DNA from: Enterobacter huaxiensis
GTDB taxonomy: Bacteria; Pseudomonadota; Gammaproteobacteria; Enterobacterales; Enterobacteriaceae
Assembly (NCBI RefSeq): GCF_003594935.2
Contig: NZ_CP043342.1
Location: 3,534,001 to 3,598,000 of the forward strand
DNA length: 64,000 nt
Direction: 5' to 3'
Positions 11,200 through 20,464 of this stretch are shown piece by piece; within the stretch, counting starts at the first letter, position 1, and each line of letters begins with the position of its first letter. The position numbers and the translations under genes were made by a program. A model generated the notes under the pieces. That model was not told the DNA's origin. It searched no databases and worked only from the letters and a program-made list of their open reading frames with translations.

Positions 11200-11604
11200 T
11201 CAAGAAAACAATTCTTCTAAAAATTCTGAGAAAGAATCGGCAACCAATTCAACCTCTTTATCATCCATCAGAAAAATAAAAACCTTCCCTAATGAATCAT
11301 CAGATTTGAGAGATAGTAGAAAAGTATTGCCTCCGTCATCATAAGCAAAAGGAACCATATTCCTTAACTCGCCAAACGACTCGATAAGGTCACGATAGAG
11401 TTGCTCAATCGGCAGGTCACCATATTTTATAGGGTTAAAACCGCCAATTATAAAAGGATTACCATCTTCATTATCGTGAGTATACCCACCATTATTTTTA
11501 AGATAAAAATCAAGAAATGATGCGGGAACATGATGATCAAAATATGCATTGAACGCGTTTATTTCGTCTACAGTCAGTTTATTTTCTGAATCAGTAAGAT
11601 ACAT
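11200..11604 (-). CDS. SMI1/KNR4 (SUKH) family immunity protein for the WHH tip
   Basis: The 134-residue product has the SUKH pattern: a helix leading into HHVPASFLDFYLKNNGG, then FIIGGFNPI, a mid-protein VPFAYDDGGNTFLLSL strand pair and a closing helix EVELVADSFSEFLEEL. SUKH proteins bind and neutralise nuclease toxins. The ATG overlaps the toxin stop codon (TAATG) and GGAGG lies 9 nt upstream; another ATG two codons earlier has poorer spacing. Directly following a WHH nuclease tip, a common pairing for SUKH proteins, it is almost certainly the cognate immunity gene. Confidence 0.85.
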   Translation of the reverse strand: MYLTDSENKLTVDEINAFNAYFDHHVPASFLDFYLKNNGGYTHDNEDGNPFIIGGFNPIKYGDLPIEQLYRDLIESFGELRNMVPFAYDDGGNTFLLSLKSDDSLGKVFIFLMDDKEVELVADSFSEFLEELFS

Positions 11605-12477
11605 TAGCATTTTCCTCCAACGGATCTGCGGGCACGGTTTCTAGCTGGATGAGTATAGGCATTTCCAGTGGCAGTCTTGTACTGACTAACGCCACCAGTA
11701 TGCGAAATTCCCTGATGAGCACTTTGTTTAACCAATTGCATAGTCCCTTTGTTAGTTTCAGGATTATAATCATCAAGATGGTGCCAGACATAGCCACTTG
11801 GTGTGGTTTTTTGATTCAATCCGGCCTCTATATTTGCTGCATGGAAATCTTGCAAATAATCTCCGGTATATTCAATAGAGACAACAGGATTAATGCCAGC
11901 TTTATTATACAAGGCATTACTTCCAGAATAATCCAGCCCGCCAGTTGGTGTTTGAACAACACTACTGTATCCACGCTCACTAAGCTTGGCGATTGGGTCA
12001 ACGGCAAGACCCAGCGGATCAATCCACCCCAACGGATTCGGCGCATAATGATAACGATTCCACCCATCATTCAACCCAATTCGGATCCTGCACAATAAAC
12101 CGCCCGACCTGCGGGTCGTAGTAGCGGTACAGGTTATAATGCAGCCTGGTTTCACCGTCAGCGTACTGCCCGGCATAGCGCAGCGGCTGGTGTGCCATCG
12201 CCGTGCGGTTCACAACCCGTGAGAACCCTTCGCTCTGATGGCGCATCTCGCCAAAGCTGCCGTACTGGCCGCTCCAGCGCAACGCCGCGCTCGTCGGTCA
12301 CTTCCAGCGGCGCGCCGTTCAGGTCGGTGTTGAACCAGTAAATGTCACAGCTGCTTTGGTCATGAAGATGATCCCCTGTGCCTGCGGGAACTAGGTTTCA
12401 TTCAGGTCGTAAATATAAGTACAGCAGAGCCCGGCATCCTGCAGCAGGCGGTAGTCCTGCCACAGGAATGGGTCTAC
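11604..12477 (-). pseudogene. Displaced Rhs C-terminal tip with WHH-type nuclease, frameshifted
   Basis: The Rhs core remnant (about 12080-12477) is more diverged from the intact gene than the other displaced tip and holds at least two frame breaks: an extra T near 12080 and a small deletion near 12282. After the core end [11 protein letters not shown] the frame is open and encodes a tip with GYVWHHLDDYNPETNKG, then QLVKQSAHQGISHTGG, which fits the WHH nucleases of the HNH/Endonuclease VII superfamily. It has no export region, so it is an orphan tip followed by its immunity gene. It appears older than the AHH tip. Confidence 0.8.
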
Positions 12478-12502
12478 CCGATCGGATAGACATAATTAAA
12501 TT

Positions 12503-12889
12503 TTATAAAAATGCTGTTTCGCTACTACCAATTTTCTTCACTTCAAGCCCTTTAAATTTGATGCCAATCCCATGATCCTTATCTAAATTGGTCGAGAACA
12601 TGAACCCAAATTCATTGTCCTCATCTGGGGAAAGATAAACTTTCAGCAAAATCAAGTCTTTTGCATCCACACCATAAATACGCTTGCTATATGTCTGGGT
12701 TTCAGTTGCGATTTTCTCGGAAAAATATTTCTGTTTCTTAATAAGAAAATCGATGTCTTTTTTCATTTTTTCATCGACCGAATCAAATTCAAGTTTTATG
12801 CTCTGGACGAGAGAAGGACCAAATGCCGATAATACAAAATCGACTGAAATACCTTCATCATCTTCATAAAACTCCATATCCGCTGGCAT
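12503..12889 (-). CDS. Small acidic immunity-like protein, 128 aa
   Basis: An acidic soluble protein starting MPADMEFYEDDEGISVDFVL; the closing segment (DHGIGIKFKGLEVKKIGSS) resembles the last strand of several small families found beside polymorphic toxins. ATG at 12889 has GAGG seven nt upstream; an in-frame GTG at 12916 is less likely. No toxin tip directly precedes it: the next upstream gene is a broken SUKH gene. It is probably an orphan immunity gene; the family is not identified. Confidence 0.55.
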   Translation of the reverse strand: MPADMEFYEDDEGISVDFVLSAFGPSLVQSIKLEFDSVDEKMKKDIDFLIKKQKYFSEKIATETQTYSKRIYGVDAKDLILLKVYLSPDEDNEFGFMFSTNLDKDHGIGIKFKGLEVKKIGSSETAFL

Positions 12890-12912
12890 TGAAAAACCTC
12901 TTTCATTATGAA

Positions 12913-13434
12913 TCACAGATCAATAGTTAGATTCATTCCTGAGCCAAATGATGACTCACAAATTCTCTCGTAAAAATCAGTAAATCCATTACTAATTCTA
13001 TAAATATTTCCGCACTCATTTTTCTCAGCGATGTCAAACTTTTGGATATCATCCTCTGCATGCAGATGTGTTCTATCCCAATAATAAACACCTTGGCTTT
13101 TACTGCCATTTAATATAAGGTAAAAATTACCTCCAGGATCATCGCCAATGATTAATTTATCATCAACAAAATCAAGTTCATTTAAAAAATTTTCATTTTG
13201 ACGAAAAATGTCGTGGTTTGGATTTTTCATATTTATTCCAAAAAGGGCATAAAAGGCGATTACCCCTTCATCGACACCTTCATACTCCAACTCACAAAAA
13301 TCCGGAGATTATACAATAAAGCCATTTTTCAACCTGAGAAATTCTTTATAATCTTCAGGTAAACTGATTTTGAATTTTCTCTCCAAAACTTTTATTTCAT
13401 CTTTATTTGCAGGTTTACCACATGAAATAGGCAT
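12913..13434 (-). pseudogene. SUKH-type immunity gene with a nonsense codon after residue 41
   Basis: ATG at 13434 with AGGAG upstream begins MPISCGKPANKDEIKVLERK, runs through LPEDYKEFLRLKNGFIV and meets TAA at 13309-13311. The same frame then continues without further stops to 12913, with VIAFYALFGINMKN, IIGDDPGGNFYLIL and a closing helix, all in the order expected of an SMI1/KNR4 immunity protein. A single substitution therefore splits a 173-residue gene. The downstream half could restart at the TTG near 13290, but it would lack the first helix and strand. Confidence 0.75.
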
Positions 13435-13588
13435 AAGCTCTCCTTGCTAAGGTCATGACTTAGTGATCTTAGATACTCCACCTCTGTTATGGAAAAATCG
13501 ATGGTAGTAATTAAAGCTGGAACTTAATGGTTTCCGGCATATTCCATTCATTTATCCAAATAAAAAAACATGTACCCTAGCCATAAAA

Positions 13589-14161
13589 TTAATTATAGAA
13601 TGCATTAAAATTTTCATTACCGATAAGAGGCACAATTCTTTTCCGCAACTCATCAATAAAGTCAACTTTCACTTCGTCATTATCATCTGCTATATCAAAG
13701 ATATCGTATTGACCATATACCAAATCAATAAGCTCAGCTAATGAACATATAAATACAGAGAGACTGCCAGCTATTTTAAATGGTTCAATTACATCATAAC
13801 TAGCATAGACAGAGGTATTCCCTTCATCGATAACCGCAATTATAGGTTTACCGCCACCTGAATCATCACCAAAAACAAGATAATTCTTTGGTAAGTACTT
13901 ATAACCACTTTGAGCCTTCGAGAGCTCACTGACAGAATGAATTTTATTTGGCGTGAAGCCTGTTTCAATCTTTAACTTTTCAGGATTATAATTTTTATAT
14001 AAGTAATCAACATCTGTTGAACGAGGTAAGTTGGTCGGGAAGGCATTGTCCAGATCATTGACGGTACTGAAACTCCCTGACAACGAGTGTTTATTGCAAA
14101 TGACAATAAGTTGTTTTAATGCTTTTTCAATCTCATTCACAATAGTATCAGACCCATCCAT
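13589..14161 (-). CDS. Immunity-like protein, SMI1/KNR4-like fold, 190 aa
   Basis: This is the intact copy of the gene whose damaged paralogue lies at 7833-8417. Residues ~60-75 (YNPEKLKIETGF), ~85-100 and a GDDSGGGKPIIAVID strand near 115 resemble SUKH proteins; a long C-terminal acidic helix follows. There is no signal peptide, so it acts in the cytoplasm. It is not directly behind a toxin tip and may protect against an Rhs variant carried by relatives. The identity of any partner is unknown. Confidence 0.6.
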   Translation of the reverse strand: MDGSDTIVNEIEKALKQLIVICNKHSLSGSFSTVNDLDNAFPTNLPRSTDVDYLYKNYNPEKLKIETGFTPNKIHSVSELSKAQSGYKYLPKNYLVFGDDSGGGKPIIAVIDEGNTSVYASYDVIEPFKIAGSLSVFICSLAELIDLVYGQYDIFDIADDNDEVKVDFIDELRKRIVPLIGNENFNAFYN

Positions 14162-14317
14162 AAATATAGCCCTCAGTAATAACTAATTAAATTAGGAAAA
14201 ATTTTATAAAAGCAATCAAAAAATAAGAAAGTAAATGCATTATGAATAAAAACATCATCTGTATTATATAAGTCTGAAATAATTAATATTAACCCGGCCT
14301 TTATTAATCACTTATCT

Positions 14318-14884
14318 TTACGAGCACTGCCAAAAACCAGCTATAATATTTCCGTCGGATATATTTTTATACAAATACAAAGCACCATAACCAAAGATGT
14401 AATCACCATCAAGCAATGCATCTGGATAATAATCTTCATCTATCTGCATGAAAAATTTATAATCATCCTTCTGCAAAGCATCAAAATAATAAGCTTCCGT
14501 TTGTATTAACCTTGCTTCTTCGGTTTTAGTGATAAAATCAAACTCTTCATCTTCAACCTTATCATAACCAACAATAACTGCCTTGTTAATGTGTTTTATC
14601 GTAAATGCATCATTATTGCTTTCATCAGAATGCGTGTGCGTAAAAATTTTTACTGAACAATTAGGGTAGATTTTTTTATCAATCATATCATCATATCGTT
14701 CAGGAGTAAGTATCGTAATATACTCATGTCCATCATCAGGATTCTGAACTGTCAAATAAAACTTATACCCCTGAATCTCATCTAGTTTATCTAAAAATAA
14801 TTCAGGGATATTTCCACCAATCCGCCCAATGACATTACCATCAGAAAACATACTTATTTTAGAGATCAGATTATATTTAATCAT
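14318..14884 (-). CDS. Immunity-like protein of the Rhs island, 188 aa
   Basis: I do not recognise the N-terminal half. The C-terminal part (FFMQIDEDYYPDALLDGDY, GYGALYLYKN, GFWQCS) reads like the last strands of DUF1963/YwqG-type proteins, some of which occur beside polymorphic toxins; this is pattern impression only. It is soluble and acidic, with no signal peptide. It lies between the cognate immunity gene of the intact Rhs and the orphan SUKH-like gene, in the same orientation, so an orphan immunity role is plausible. Confidence 0.5.
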   Translation of the reverse strand: MIKYNLISKISMFSDGNVIGRIGGNIPELFLDKLDEIQGYKFYLTVQNPDDGHEYITILTPERYDDMIDKKIYPNCSVKIFTHTHSDESNNDAFTIKHINKAVIVGYDKVEDEEFDFITKTEEARLIQTEAYYFDALQKDDYKFFMQIDEDYYPDALLDGDYIFGYGALYLYKNISDGNIIAGFWQCS

Positions 14885-15072
14885 TTCTTAAACTCGCACC
14901 CATAAAAAGTACATTTTCTCTTTCCTAATCCCCATAACCATTTCAACGAACAAATTCTTAGCATCTTTAAGTCGCATTTATGATTAACTTCAATATACGT
15001 CTCTTTTAGGTATAATTGAAAAATACATTAATAAAAGCCGGAAAAGTTTATTTTCTTCGCCGGCTAATGGAT

Positions 15073-15579
15073 TTAATAAAGCCTGGAGTCTGAGCGTGGT
15101 TCAACATCTCTTATCCCAAGTTGATTCGTTTTTTCAAAAATTAAATCATAGCAATAAACAGTCTCCCCCCCCTTTAATAAATGAACCCCTTCAAGGCTCA
15201 CTTTATATATTCCTTTAGGAATATCAGCGTTAATCCAACCAGTATAATCTTCCCATTCCCAAAATACTGCCATATCAGCAACGTATAAATCACCAGTTAC
15301 ATTAAGATAGAAATATTTATCTGTGAATATAACTCCCCTGTCTTTATTGTCGGGAAATTCATTTAAAAAAAGCCTAACAACATAGCCACCATCATCAAGG
15401 CCCATAATAGGTAAGGCAATACCTTCATTAAGAACAAGATCCCCTTTATCTGTGGTGGTGAATTCCTGGAGAATGTTATCTCCATCCTCTATTTTCCCAC
15501 CAAATGGGGCCAGTATTCCTGGATAATCGAAAATTATTATCCCGTTAAAATCCACATCAATGTCAATTGTTTTAACCAC
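15073..15579 (-). CDS. Cognate immunity protein of the intact Rhs effector, 168 aa
   Basis: The start is GTG at 15579: AGGAGG lies 5 nt upstream, and the codon overlaps the Rhs stop (GTGGTTAA), which implies translational coupling. The longer in-frame reading that begins inside the Rhs tip is not needed. The 168-residue product (begins VKTIDIDVDFNGIIIFDYPG) is soluble and acidic, with many predicted strands. I do not know the family. Its position directly behind the toxin tip is the evidence that it neutralises this nuclease. Confidence 0.75.
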   Translation of the reverse strand: MVKTIDIDVDFNGIIIFDYPGILAPFGGKIEDGDNILQEFTTTDKGDLVLNEGIALPIMGLDDGGYVVRLFLNEFPDNKDRGVIFTDKYFYLNVTGDLYVADMAVFWEWEDYTGWINADIPKGIYKVSLEGVHLLKGGETVYCYDLIFEKTNQLGIRDVEPRSDSRLY

Positions 15580-18500
15580 ATCTGCCTCCTGATGCCTTAC
15601 CTGTTTGTTTATTATTGAACCACTCCAGCAGTTTTGAATGTGCTTCTTTAGGAGTGACATTTCTGGCTAAGATTTCACCCGTCGAAGGAATCTTTAAATC
15701 ACCTCTTATATGTGAAACGGAATCTAAATTACGGCTAGACGCATTGAATAAATCTTCCGCGGAACCCTGCCACGGCCCCTGAATTTTTCCAATATCGTTT
15801 TTAATAGCTCTATGTAATTCTTCATGCATTCCAGCACTATAAGGATCCGGGAAAAACGTTGGCGTATTTTTCATAGTACCAAGATCGGTTAGCCCAATGC
15901 TGTTGGCCTTGTTTCGTGGGATTAAATGGTGTCCCATTCCATTTGGGTTCCATGCCCATGGCATTAGCCCTAATGGATCTATCCAAGTAAGAGGGTTAGG
16001 AACGTATGAATATAAATTAAAACCACCATTTAACCCAATCGGGTCCTGCACAATAAACCGCCCTACCTGCGGGTCGTAGTAGCGGAACAGGTTATAGTGC
16101 AGCCCGGTTTCCCCGTCAGCGTACTGCCCTGCATAGCGCAGCGGCTGGTGCGCCATCGCCGAGCGATTCACAAGCCGTGAGAACCCTTCGCTCTGGTGGC
16201 GTACCTCGCCAAAGCTGCCGTACTGGCCGCTCCAGCGCACCGCGCCGCGCTCGTCTGTGATCTCCAGCGGCGCGCCGTTCAGGTCGGTATTGAACCAGTA
16301 AATCTCACCGCTGCTCTGGTCACGAAGATGATCCACCCGCGCCAGCGGGCTCCAGGCCTCATTCGGGTCGTACACATAGGTGCTGCACAGCCCGTTCTCC
16401 TGCTGCTCCTGCAGCAGGCGGTAGCCCTGCCACAGGAAGCGGGTGTCGGTGGTGCCGTGCGTCGTAGTGACGATTTTTCGCGTGCGGCGGCCCAGCGCGT
16501 CGTAGTGATAGCGCGCCTCAAACCGCCCTTCCGGCCCGGTTCCCCGGGCGGACACCAGACGGTTCTCGGCGTCATAGGCATAATGCTGTTCATACAGCCC
16601 GTTGCGGCGGCTGACCAGGTTGCCCCAGTGGTCGTATTTCATAAAAAGCGCCTGCCAGTGCTGCAGGCGGTTATCCGTGACCGGTACCGGATCGTCATTG
16701 GCGGCGAGGTTATCCGCGGCGTCGTAGCTGAACTGCGCGCGGCTGCGCCCCTGGCGGGCCTCGTAGTGCTTCAGCAGACGCCCTTCAGCGTCGTAGCCGT
16801 AGTCCACCTCACCGCGCAGGCTGTCACTGACGCCGGAAAGCTCGCCGCGCGCGGTGTAGCGATACAGGCGTTCCAGTAGCGCCTGCTCCGGCAGGGTCAC
16901 GTCCGTGCTCAGTTCGCTGCGCTGCAGGGTGCGTCTGCCGAGGCTGTCATACTGACGGAGCTGCTCGCGCGCGCCCTGAGTGCGGCGCACCTCGCGGTGC
17001 AGGCGGTCGCGGGTGAACTCGGTCACCAGCTGCTGCCCGAAGCGGATGGCGCTGACGTGGCCGGAGCCGTAATGTAGCCAGGCCAGCTTTTGCTCGCCGG
17101 GCAGCGTCAGGCCGGTCAGGTTGCTCAGGGCATCCCATTCGTAGCCCACCGCGCCGTTAATGCCGGACTCGCTCAGCACGCGCCCGGCGGCGTCGTGGCG
17201 GTAAGCGATCTCATCGCTTTCGATACCCAGGGCAACGCCTTCGGCGGTTGGCGTGCGGCGGATGCGGGTAATCTGGCCGCTCAGGTCGCGGAAGTAGCGG
17301 TACTCCGCGTGGCGCTGAGTGCGGCCGATCAGCAGCCCGCTGTCGTCATAGCTGAACTGCTGGACGCGACGGGCGATACCGCCGTCGGCGGCAGGCCGGC
17401 CGTTTTCTTCGAGCGCGCAGAGGAACCCTCGCGCGTCCCATTCCATATGGCGCACGGTCTCGTCCGGGCGCGTTTCGCTGAGCGGGCGACCCACGGCGTC
17501 GTAGGTGAAGCGGTATTCCGCCCCGTTGCCGTTATCGAGTCGCAGCAGGTTACCGCGCGGGTCGTAGCGCCACTGGCGCACGCGGCCAATACGGTCGGTA
17601 AGGCTGACCGGTAGGCCGAGCGCGTTATAGGCCCAGCTCACCTCGCTTTCCAGCGGATCGCGCCAGCCCGTGAGCTGGCCGCGTTCGTTCCACACCAGCG
17701 ACTCGCGGCTGCCGTCCGGATGAATCACGACGCTCAGCAGCCCGGCACGGCTCCACTCCCGGCGCGTGATATTCCCTTCCGCATCCTCGCTGGCAATCAG
17801 CTGTCCGAAGCGGTCGTAGGTGAAGCGGGTGACGCTGCCGGAGCAGTCGGTGCGCTGCGTCAGCAGCCCCTGGTGGTTCCAGACCAGGCGCACCACGCCG
17901 CCGATGGCGTCGGTGATGCTCTCCGGCAAGTTTTCTTCTTCATCGGGATAGTCATACGCGGTGGTGCTACCGGCCGGATCCGTTTCCGACAGCAGGCGAC
18001 CGCGAAGGTCGTACATGGCCTGCGCTGAGGTGCCGTCCGGGTACACCGTGCGGGTGATACGGTCGGTCAGGCGATGCCAGTGATACTCCGTGCGGCGGCC
18101 CGCCGGGTCCGTCTCGCTGGTCATGCGGCCGTATTTGTCCCACGTGCTGCGGCGCATCGCCCCGCCGGGCAGTATGACGTCGCAGAGCTCGCCGTCGCGA
18201 TAAACAAACGTCGTCTGGCGGCCGTCGTAATCCGTGAAGCGCGCGACGTTGTCGTCGTCGTCCACCAGCCAGTGCGCCTGCGCGCCGTCTTCGCGGCTCG
18301 CGCGGCGGGTGCCGTTATCAAAATCGTATTCGAACGTCAGCTGTTCGCCGCCGCTGTGGCGGAAGCCGACCACGCGCGGCAGGCCGTCAATCTCCCGCCA
18401 GCGATATTCGCTCAGCAGGCCGTTGGCGTCCTCGTGGGCGCTCATCAGCCCGTCCTGCCAGCTAAAGCGTCGGCGCACGCTACCGCCCCGGCCGGTCACG

Positions 18501-19786
18501 GAGACCAGCCGGCGCTGTTCATCATAAGCGTAACTGACCAGGCAGATCTCGTCATCCAGCCAGGCGCCCACGAGTCTGTCACGGTCGTAGCGGCAGGCCA
18601 CGCGCTGGCCCGCGCTGTCGGTCAGAGCATGCAGGGTATTATCCGCATTCCACTCGAAGAGAATATGGTTGCCGCAGGGTTCAGAGATGCGCTGGAGCAG
18701 CGACGGGGCATCATCCCGCAGCGGCGCATAGTGCCAGCGCTCGCCGCTGACGTCATACACCGACCAGCTGTCGTCCTGATGATGTTCAAGCCAGTTTTTT
18801 TCGCTTTCGCAGTAGGAGCGCATCCCTTTCGGGACCTTCGGGAAGGCGACGTAATCGCCGGACGGTGCGCGCCACACCAGGCCGTCCTGATACATCTCCA
18901 GGCGGCTTTCCCAGAACAGGCTCCAGCCGCGGCCCAGCACGCTGTCGCCGGGGTTGCCGCTGCGCCAGTAGCGCTGCCAGCGCACCGGAAGACGGGAAGG
19001 CAGGACGAAGTCTAGCTCATCATCCCCGCTGAGAAACTTCTGTCCGCTGACGATATCCACCGGGCGGGCGATGATCCCCGCGGCCGCCACGCCGGTCATC
19101 AGCGTGCCGGCGCGACAGGCGATACGGGCCAGCTTGTTGATGCCGGGGATTTTGCCCAGCAGCTTAGAGAGCGCCCCGACTTTGCCAGCGGCGCCGCCCC
19201 ACCCGCCGATAAGCCCGGCGAACAGCAGGGTCAGATCGGAGACCTTGTAGAGCCACTCGGGGACTTCAGACTGAATGGGGAGGGTTTGCTGCGGGTCGCC
19301 GCCGATAATGACGTTGTCCGAACCGGTCATCACCTTCGCGTCGCAGGTGGTGCGATCCCCGATGCGGGACGCAGGCTGGCTGTTAATGGAGACACGCTTA
19401 GAGCCTTCGGCCATCTGCTGCGAGCCGTCGTCAGAACAGTCGACGGTGCTATCGGTGGCAAGCGCGGCAGGTTTACCGTTAATAAACACGTTGGACGAGC
19501 CGGAGGTGATGACGCCTTTCTTCGTCATGCTGGACGCCCCGGCGTCCGCGATGCTGTCGCGGGCGGCGGTTGCCAGCTCCCCGGTGTAATACCCCACGGC
19601 CAGGCTGGCGCCGACGAGCAGGACGCCCACGCCAAGGCAGGATGCGCCGAGGCCCGCAATAAACATGGCCCCCGCCAGAATGCCCCCGGCGGCGGCAATC
19701 AGGCCACCGACAATCGTTCCGGCAATCATCCCGGCCAGCGCACCGGAGTGGCCTATATCATCACCAACGCGTGCTGCTTCAAACAT
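15572..19786 (-). CDS. PAAR-domain Rhs effector with C-terminal GHH-type nuclease tip
   Basis: This is a complete 1404-residue Rhs effector. It starts with a prePAAR motif (AARVGDDIGH), two or three hydrophobic helices (~15-75) and a PAAR domain (~85-190) that would cap the VgrG spike of a type VI secretion system. Next come many YD/RHS repeats forming the cocoon (~230-1265), then the core-end motif NPLTWIDPLGL. The last ~130 residues are the variable tip: GMGHHLIPRNKAN followed by MHEELHRAI fits an HNH/Endonuclease VII (GHH/AHH-like) DNase. EagR lies upstream and an overlapping immunity gene downstream. No vgrG is in the window. Confidence 0.93.
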   Translation of the reverse strand: MFEAARVGDDIGHSGALAGMIAGTIVGGLIAAAGGILAGAMFIAGLGASCLGVGVLLVGASLAVGYYTGELATAARDSIADAGASSMTKKGVITSGSSNVFINGKPAALATDSTVDCSDDGSQQMAEGSKRVSINSQPASRIGDRTTCDAKVMTGSDNVIIGGDPQQTLPIQSEVPEWLYKVSDLTLLFAGLIGGWGGAAGKVGALSKLLGKIPGINKLARIACRAGTLMTGVAAAGIIARPVDIVSGQKFLSGDDELDFVLPSRLPVRWQRYWRSGNPGDSVLGRGWSLFWESRLEMYQDGLVWRAPSGDYVAFPKVPKGMRSYCESEKNWLEHHQDDSWSVYDVSGERWHYAPLRDDAPSLLQRISEPCGNHILFEWNADNTLHALTDSAGQRVACRYDRDRLVGAWLDDEICLVSYAYDEQRRLVSVTGRGGSVRRRFSWQDGLMSAHEDANGLLSEYRWREIDGLPRVVGFRHSGGEQLTFEYDFDNGTRRASREDGAQAHWLVDDDDNVARFTDYDGRQTTFVYRDGELCDVILPGGAMRRSTWDKYGRMTSETDPAGRRTEYHWHRLTDRITRTVYPDGTSAQAMYDLRGRLLSETDPAGSTTAYDYPDEEENLPESITDAIGGVVRLVWNHQGLLTQRTDCSGSVTRFTYDRFGQLIASEDAEGNITRREWSRAGLLSVVIHPDGSRESLVWNERGQLTGWRDPLESEVSWAYNALGLPVSLTDRIGRVRQWRYDPRGNLLRLDNGNGAEYRFTYDAVGRPLSETRPDETVRHMEWDARGFLCALEENGRPAADGGIARRVQQFSYDDSGLLIGRTQRHAEYRYFRDLSGQITRIRRTPTAEGVALGIESDEIAYRHDAAGRVLSESGINGAVGYEWDALSNLTGLTLPGEQKLAWLHYGSGHVSAIRFGQQLVTEFTRDRLHREVRRTQGAREQLRQYDSLGRRTLQRSELSTDVTLPEQALLERLYRYTARGELSGVSDSLRGEVDYGYDAEGRLLKHYEARQGRSRAQFSYDAADNLAANDDPVPVTDNRLQHWQALFMKYDHWGNLVSRRNGLYEQHYAYDAENRLVSARGTGPEGRFEARYHYDALGRRTRKIVTTTHGTTDTRFLWQGYRLLQEQQENGLCSTYVYDPNEAWSPLARVDHLRDQSSGEIYWFNTDLNGAPLEITDERGAVRWSGQYGSFGEVRHQSEGFSRLVNRSAMAHQPLRYAGQYADGETGLHYNLFRYYDPQVGRFIVQDPIGLNGGFNLYSYVPNPLTWIDPLGLMPWAWNPNGMGHHLIPRNKANSIGLTDLGTMKNTPTFFPDPYSAGMHEELHRAIKNDIGKIQGPWQGSAEDLFNASSRNLDSVSHIRGDLKIPSTGEILARNVTPKEAHSKLLEWFNNKQTGKASGGRCG

Positions 19787-19803
19787 AACAACGGTTCCTG
19801 GTG

Positions 19804-20241
19804 TTAATGGTGGAAGCGGAAGCTCCTGAGAAGATCGCCAAACAGCGCGCCGTCGGCATCGCCCAGCGCGCGGGTGCAGGTCATGGTGAAGACCAGAATT
19901 TTATTGCCGTCGACGTTAAACACGGCCTGCTGCTGCCAGATGCGTTTCCCGTCGCGCAGGTAGCTGGCATGGACGGTTTCACCCTGTGAAAGGCCGTCGC
20001 CCAGCGTAGCGGCGCTGCGCTCACCCTGCTTCCAGCCCTTGATGTGTTTTTCCATCAGGCCGAGCTGGCGATCGATATACGCGGCAAGCGCTTCGCCGGC
20101 GTTGAGGGCATCGCGGGAGATGTTGAACGCCGGCGCATCCGCAGCGGGCGGCGCGAATACGTTGACGGTACGATCCTGATAACCCTCAGGAAAGTTGATC
20201 AGTCCTTCACTGAACAGGCACTGCGAATGTTGTTCTGACAT
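19804..20241 (-). CDS. eagR: EagR-type chaperone for the Rhs effector (DcrB/DUF1795)
   Basis: The 145-residue protein belongs to the DUF1795/DcrB family: the N-terminal half contains LFSEGLINFPEGYQDRTVNV and the C-terminal half TLGDGLSQGETVHASYLRDG. EagR proteins bind the prePAAR and transmembrane helices of Rhs effectors in the cytoplasm and hold them soluble until loaded on VgrG. It sits 17 bp upstream of the rhs gene in the same direction, the standard arrangement. The start MSEQHSQCLF (20241) was chosen because it fits the family N-terminus; an upstream codon would add 15 residues. Confidence 0.88.
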   Translation of the reverse strand: MSEQHSQCLFSEGLINFPEGYQDRTVNVFAPPAADAPAFNISRDALNAGEALAAYIDRQLGLMEKHIKGWKQGERSAATLGDGLSQGETVHASYLRDGKRIWQQQAVFNVDGNKILVFTMTCTRALGDADGALFGDLLRSFRFHH

Positions 20242-20313
20242 TGAGCGGGTCCCACCACATATTTTCAGAAGCGGTAAGTTTCGCATATGTGTTTAAGGCT
20301 GACTATCCCCAGA

Positions 20314-20455
20314 TTATTGCCCCACCGCCACGCTCGCCGACAGCCTCGCCACTAGCTCATCCCCCTCTGGTAACCTGTCGATATGAATGCGCACCGGCAC
20401 GCGCTGCGCCAGCCGCACCCAGCTAATGGTGGGCACGACATCGGGCAGATCCAGC
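20314..20455 (-). pseudogene. C-terminal remnant of an HlyD/EmrA-family membrane fusion protein
   Basis: About 46 codons (GLDLPDVVPTISWVRLAQRV, then PVRIHIDRLPEG, ending at TAA) match the last segment of AaeA/YibH-like membrane fusion proteins of efflux pumps. Nothing of the barrel or hairpin domains remains and there is no start codon. The fragment abuts, back to back, a piece of ybdK, so both are debris of a rearrangement at the island edge. Confidence 0.7.
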
Positions 20456-20464
20456 CCGCCCGCC

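Noticed and set aside
16196..19015. Long plus-strand frames opposite the rhs gene
   Set aside because: Antisense shadows caused by the GC-rich, repetitive codons of the Rhs core.
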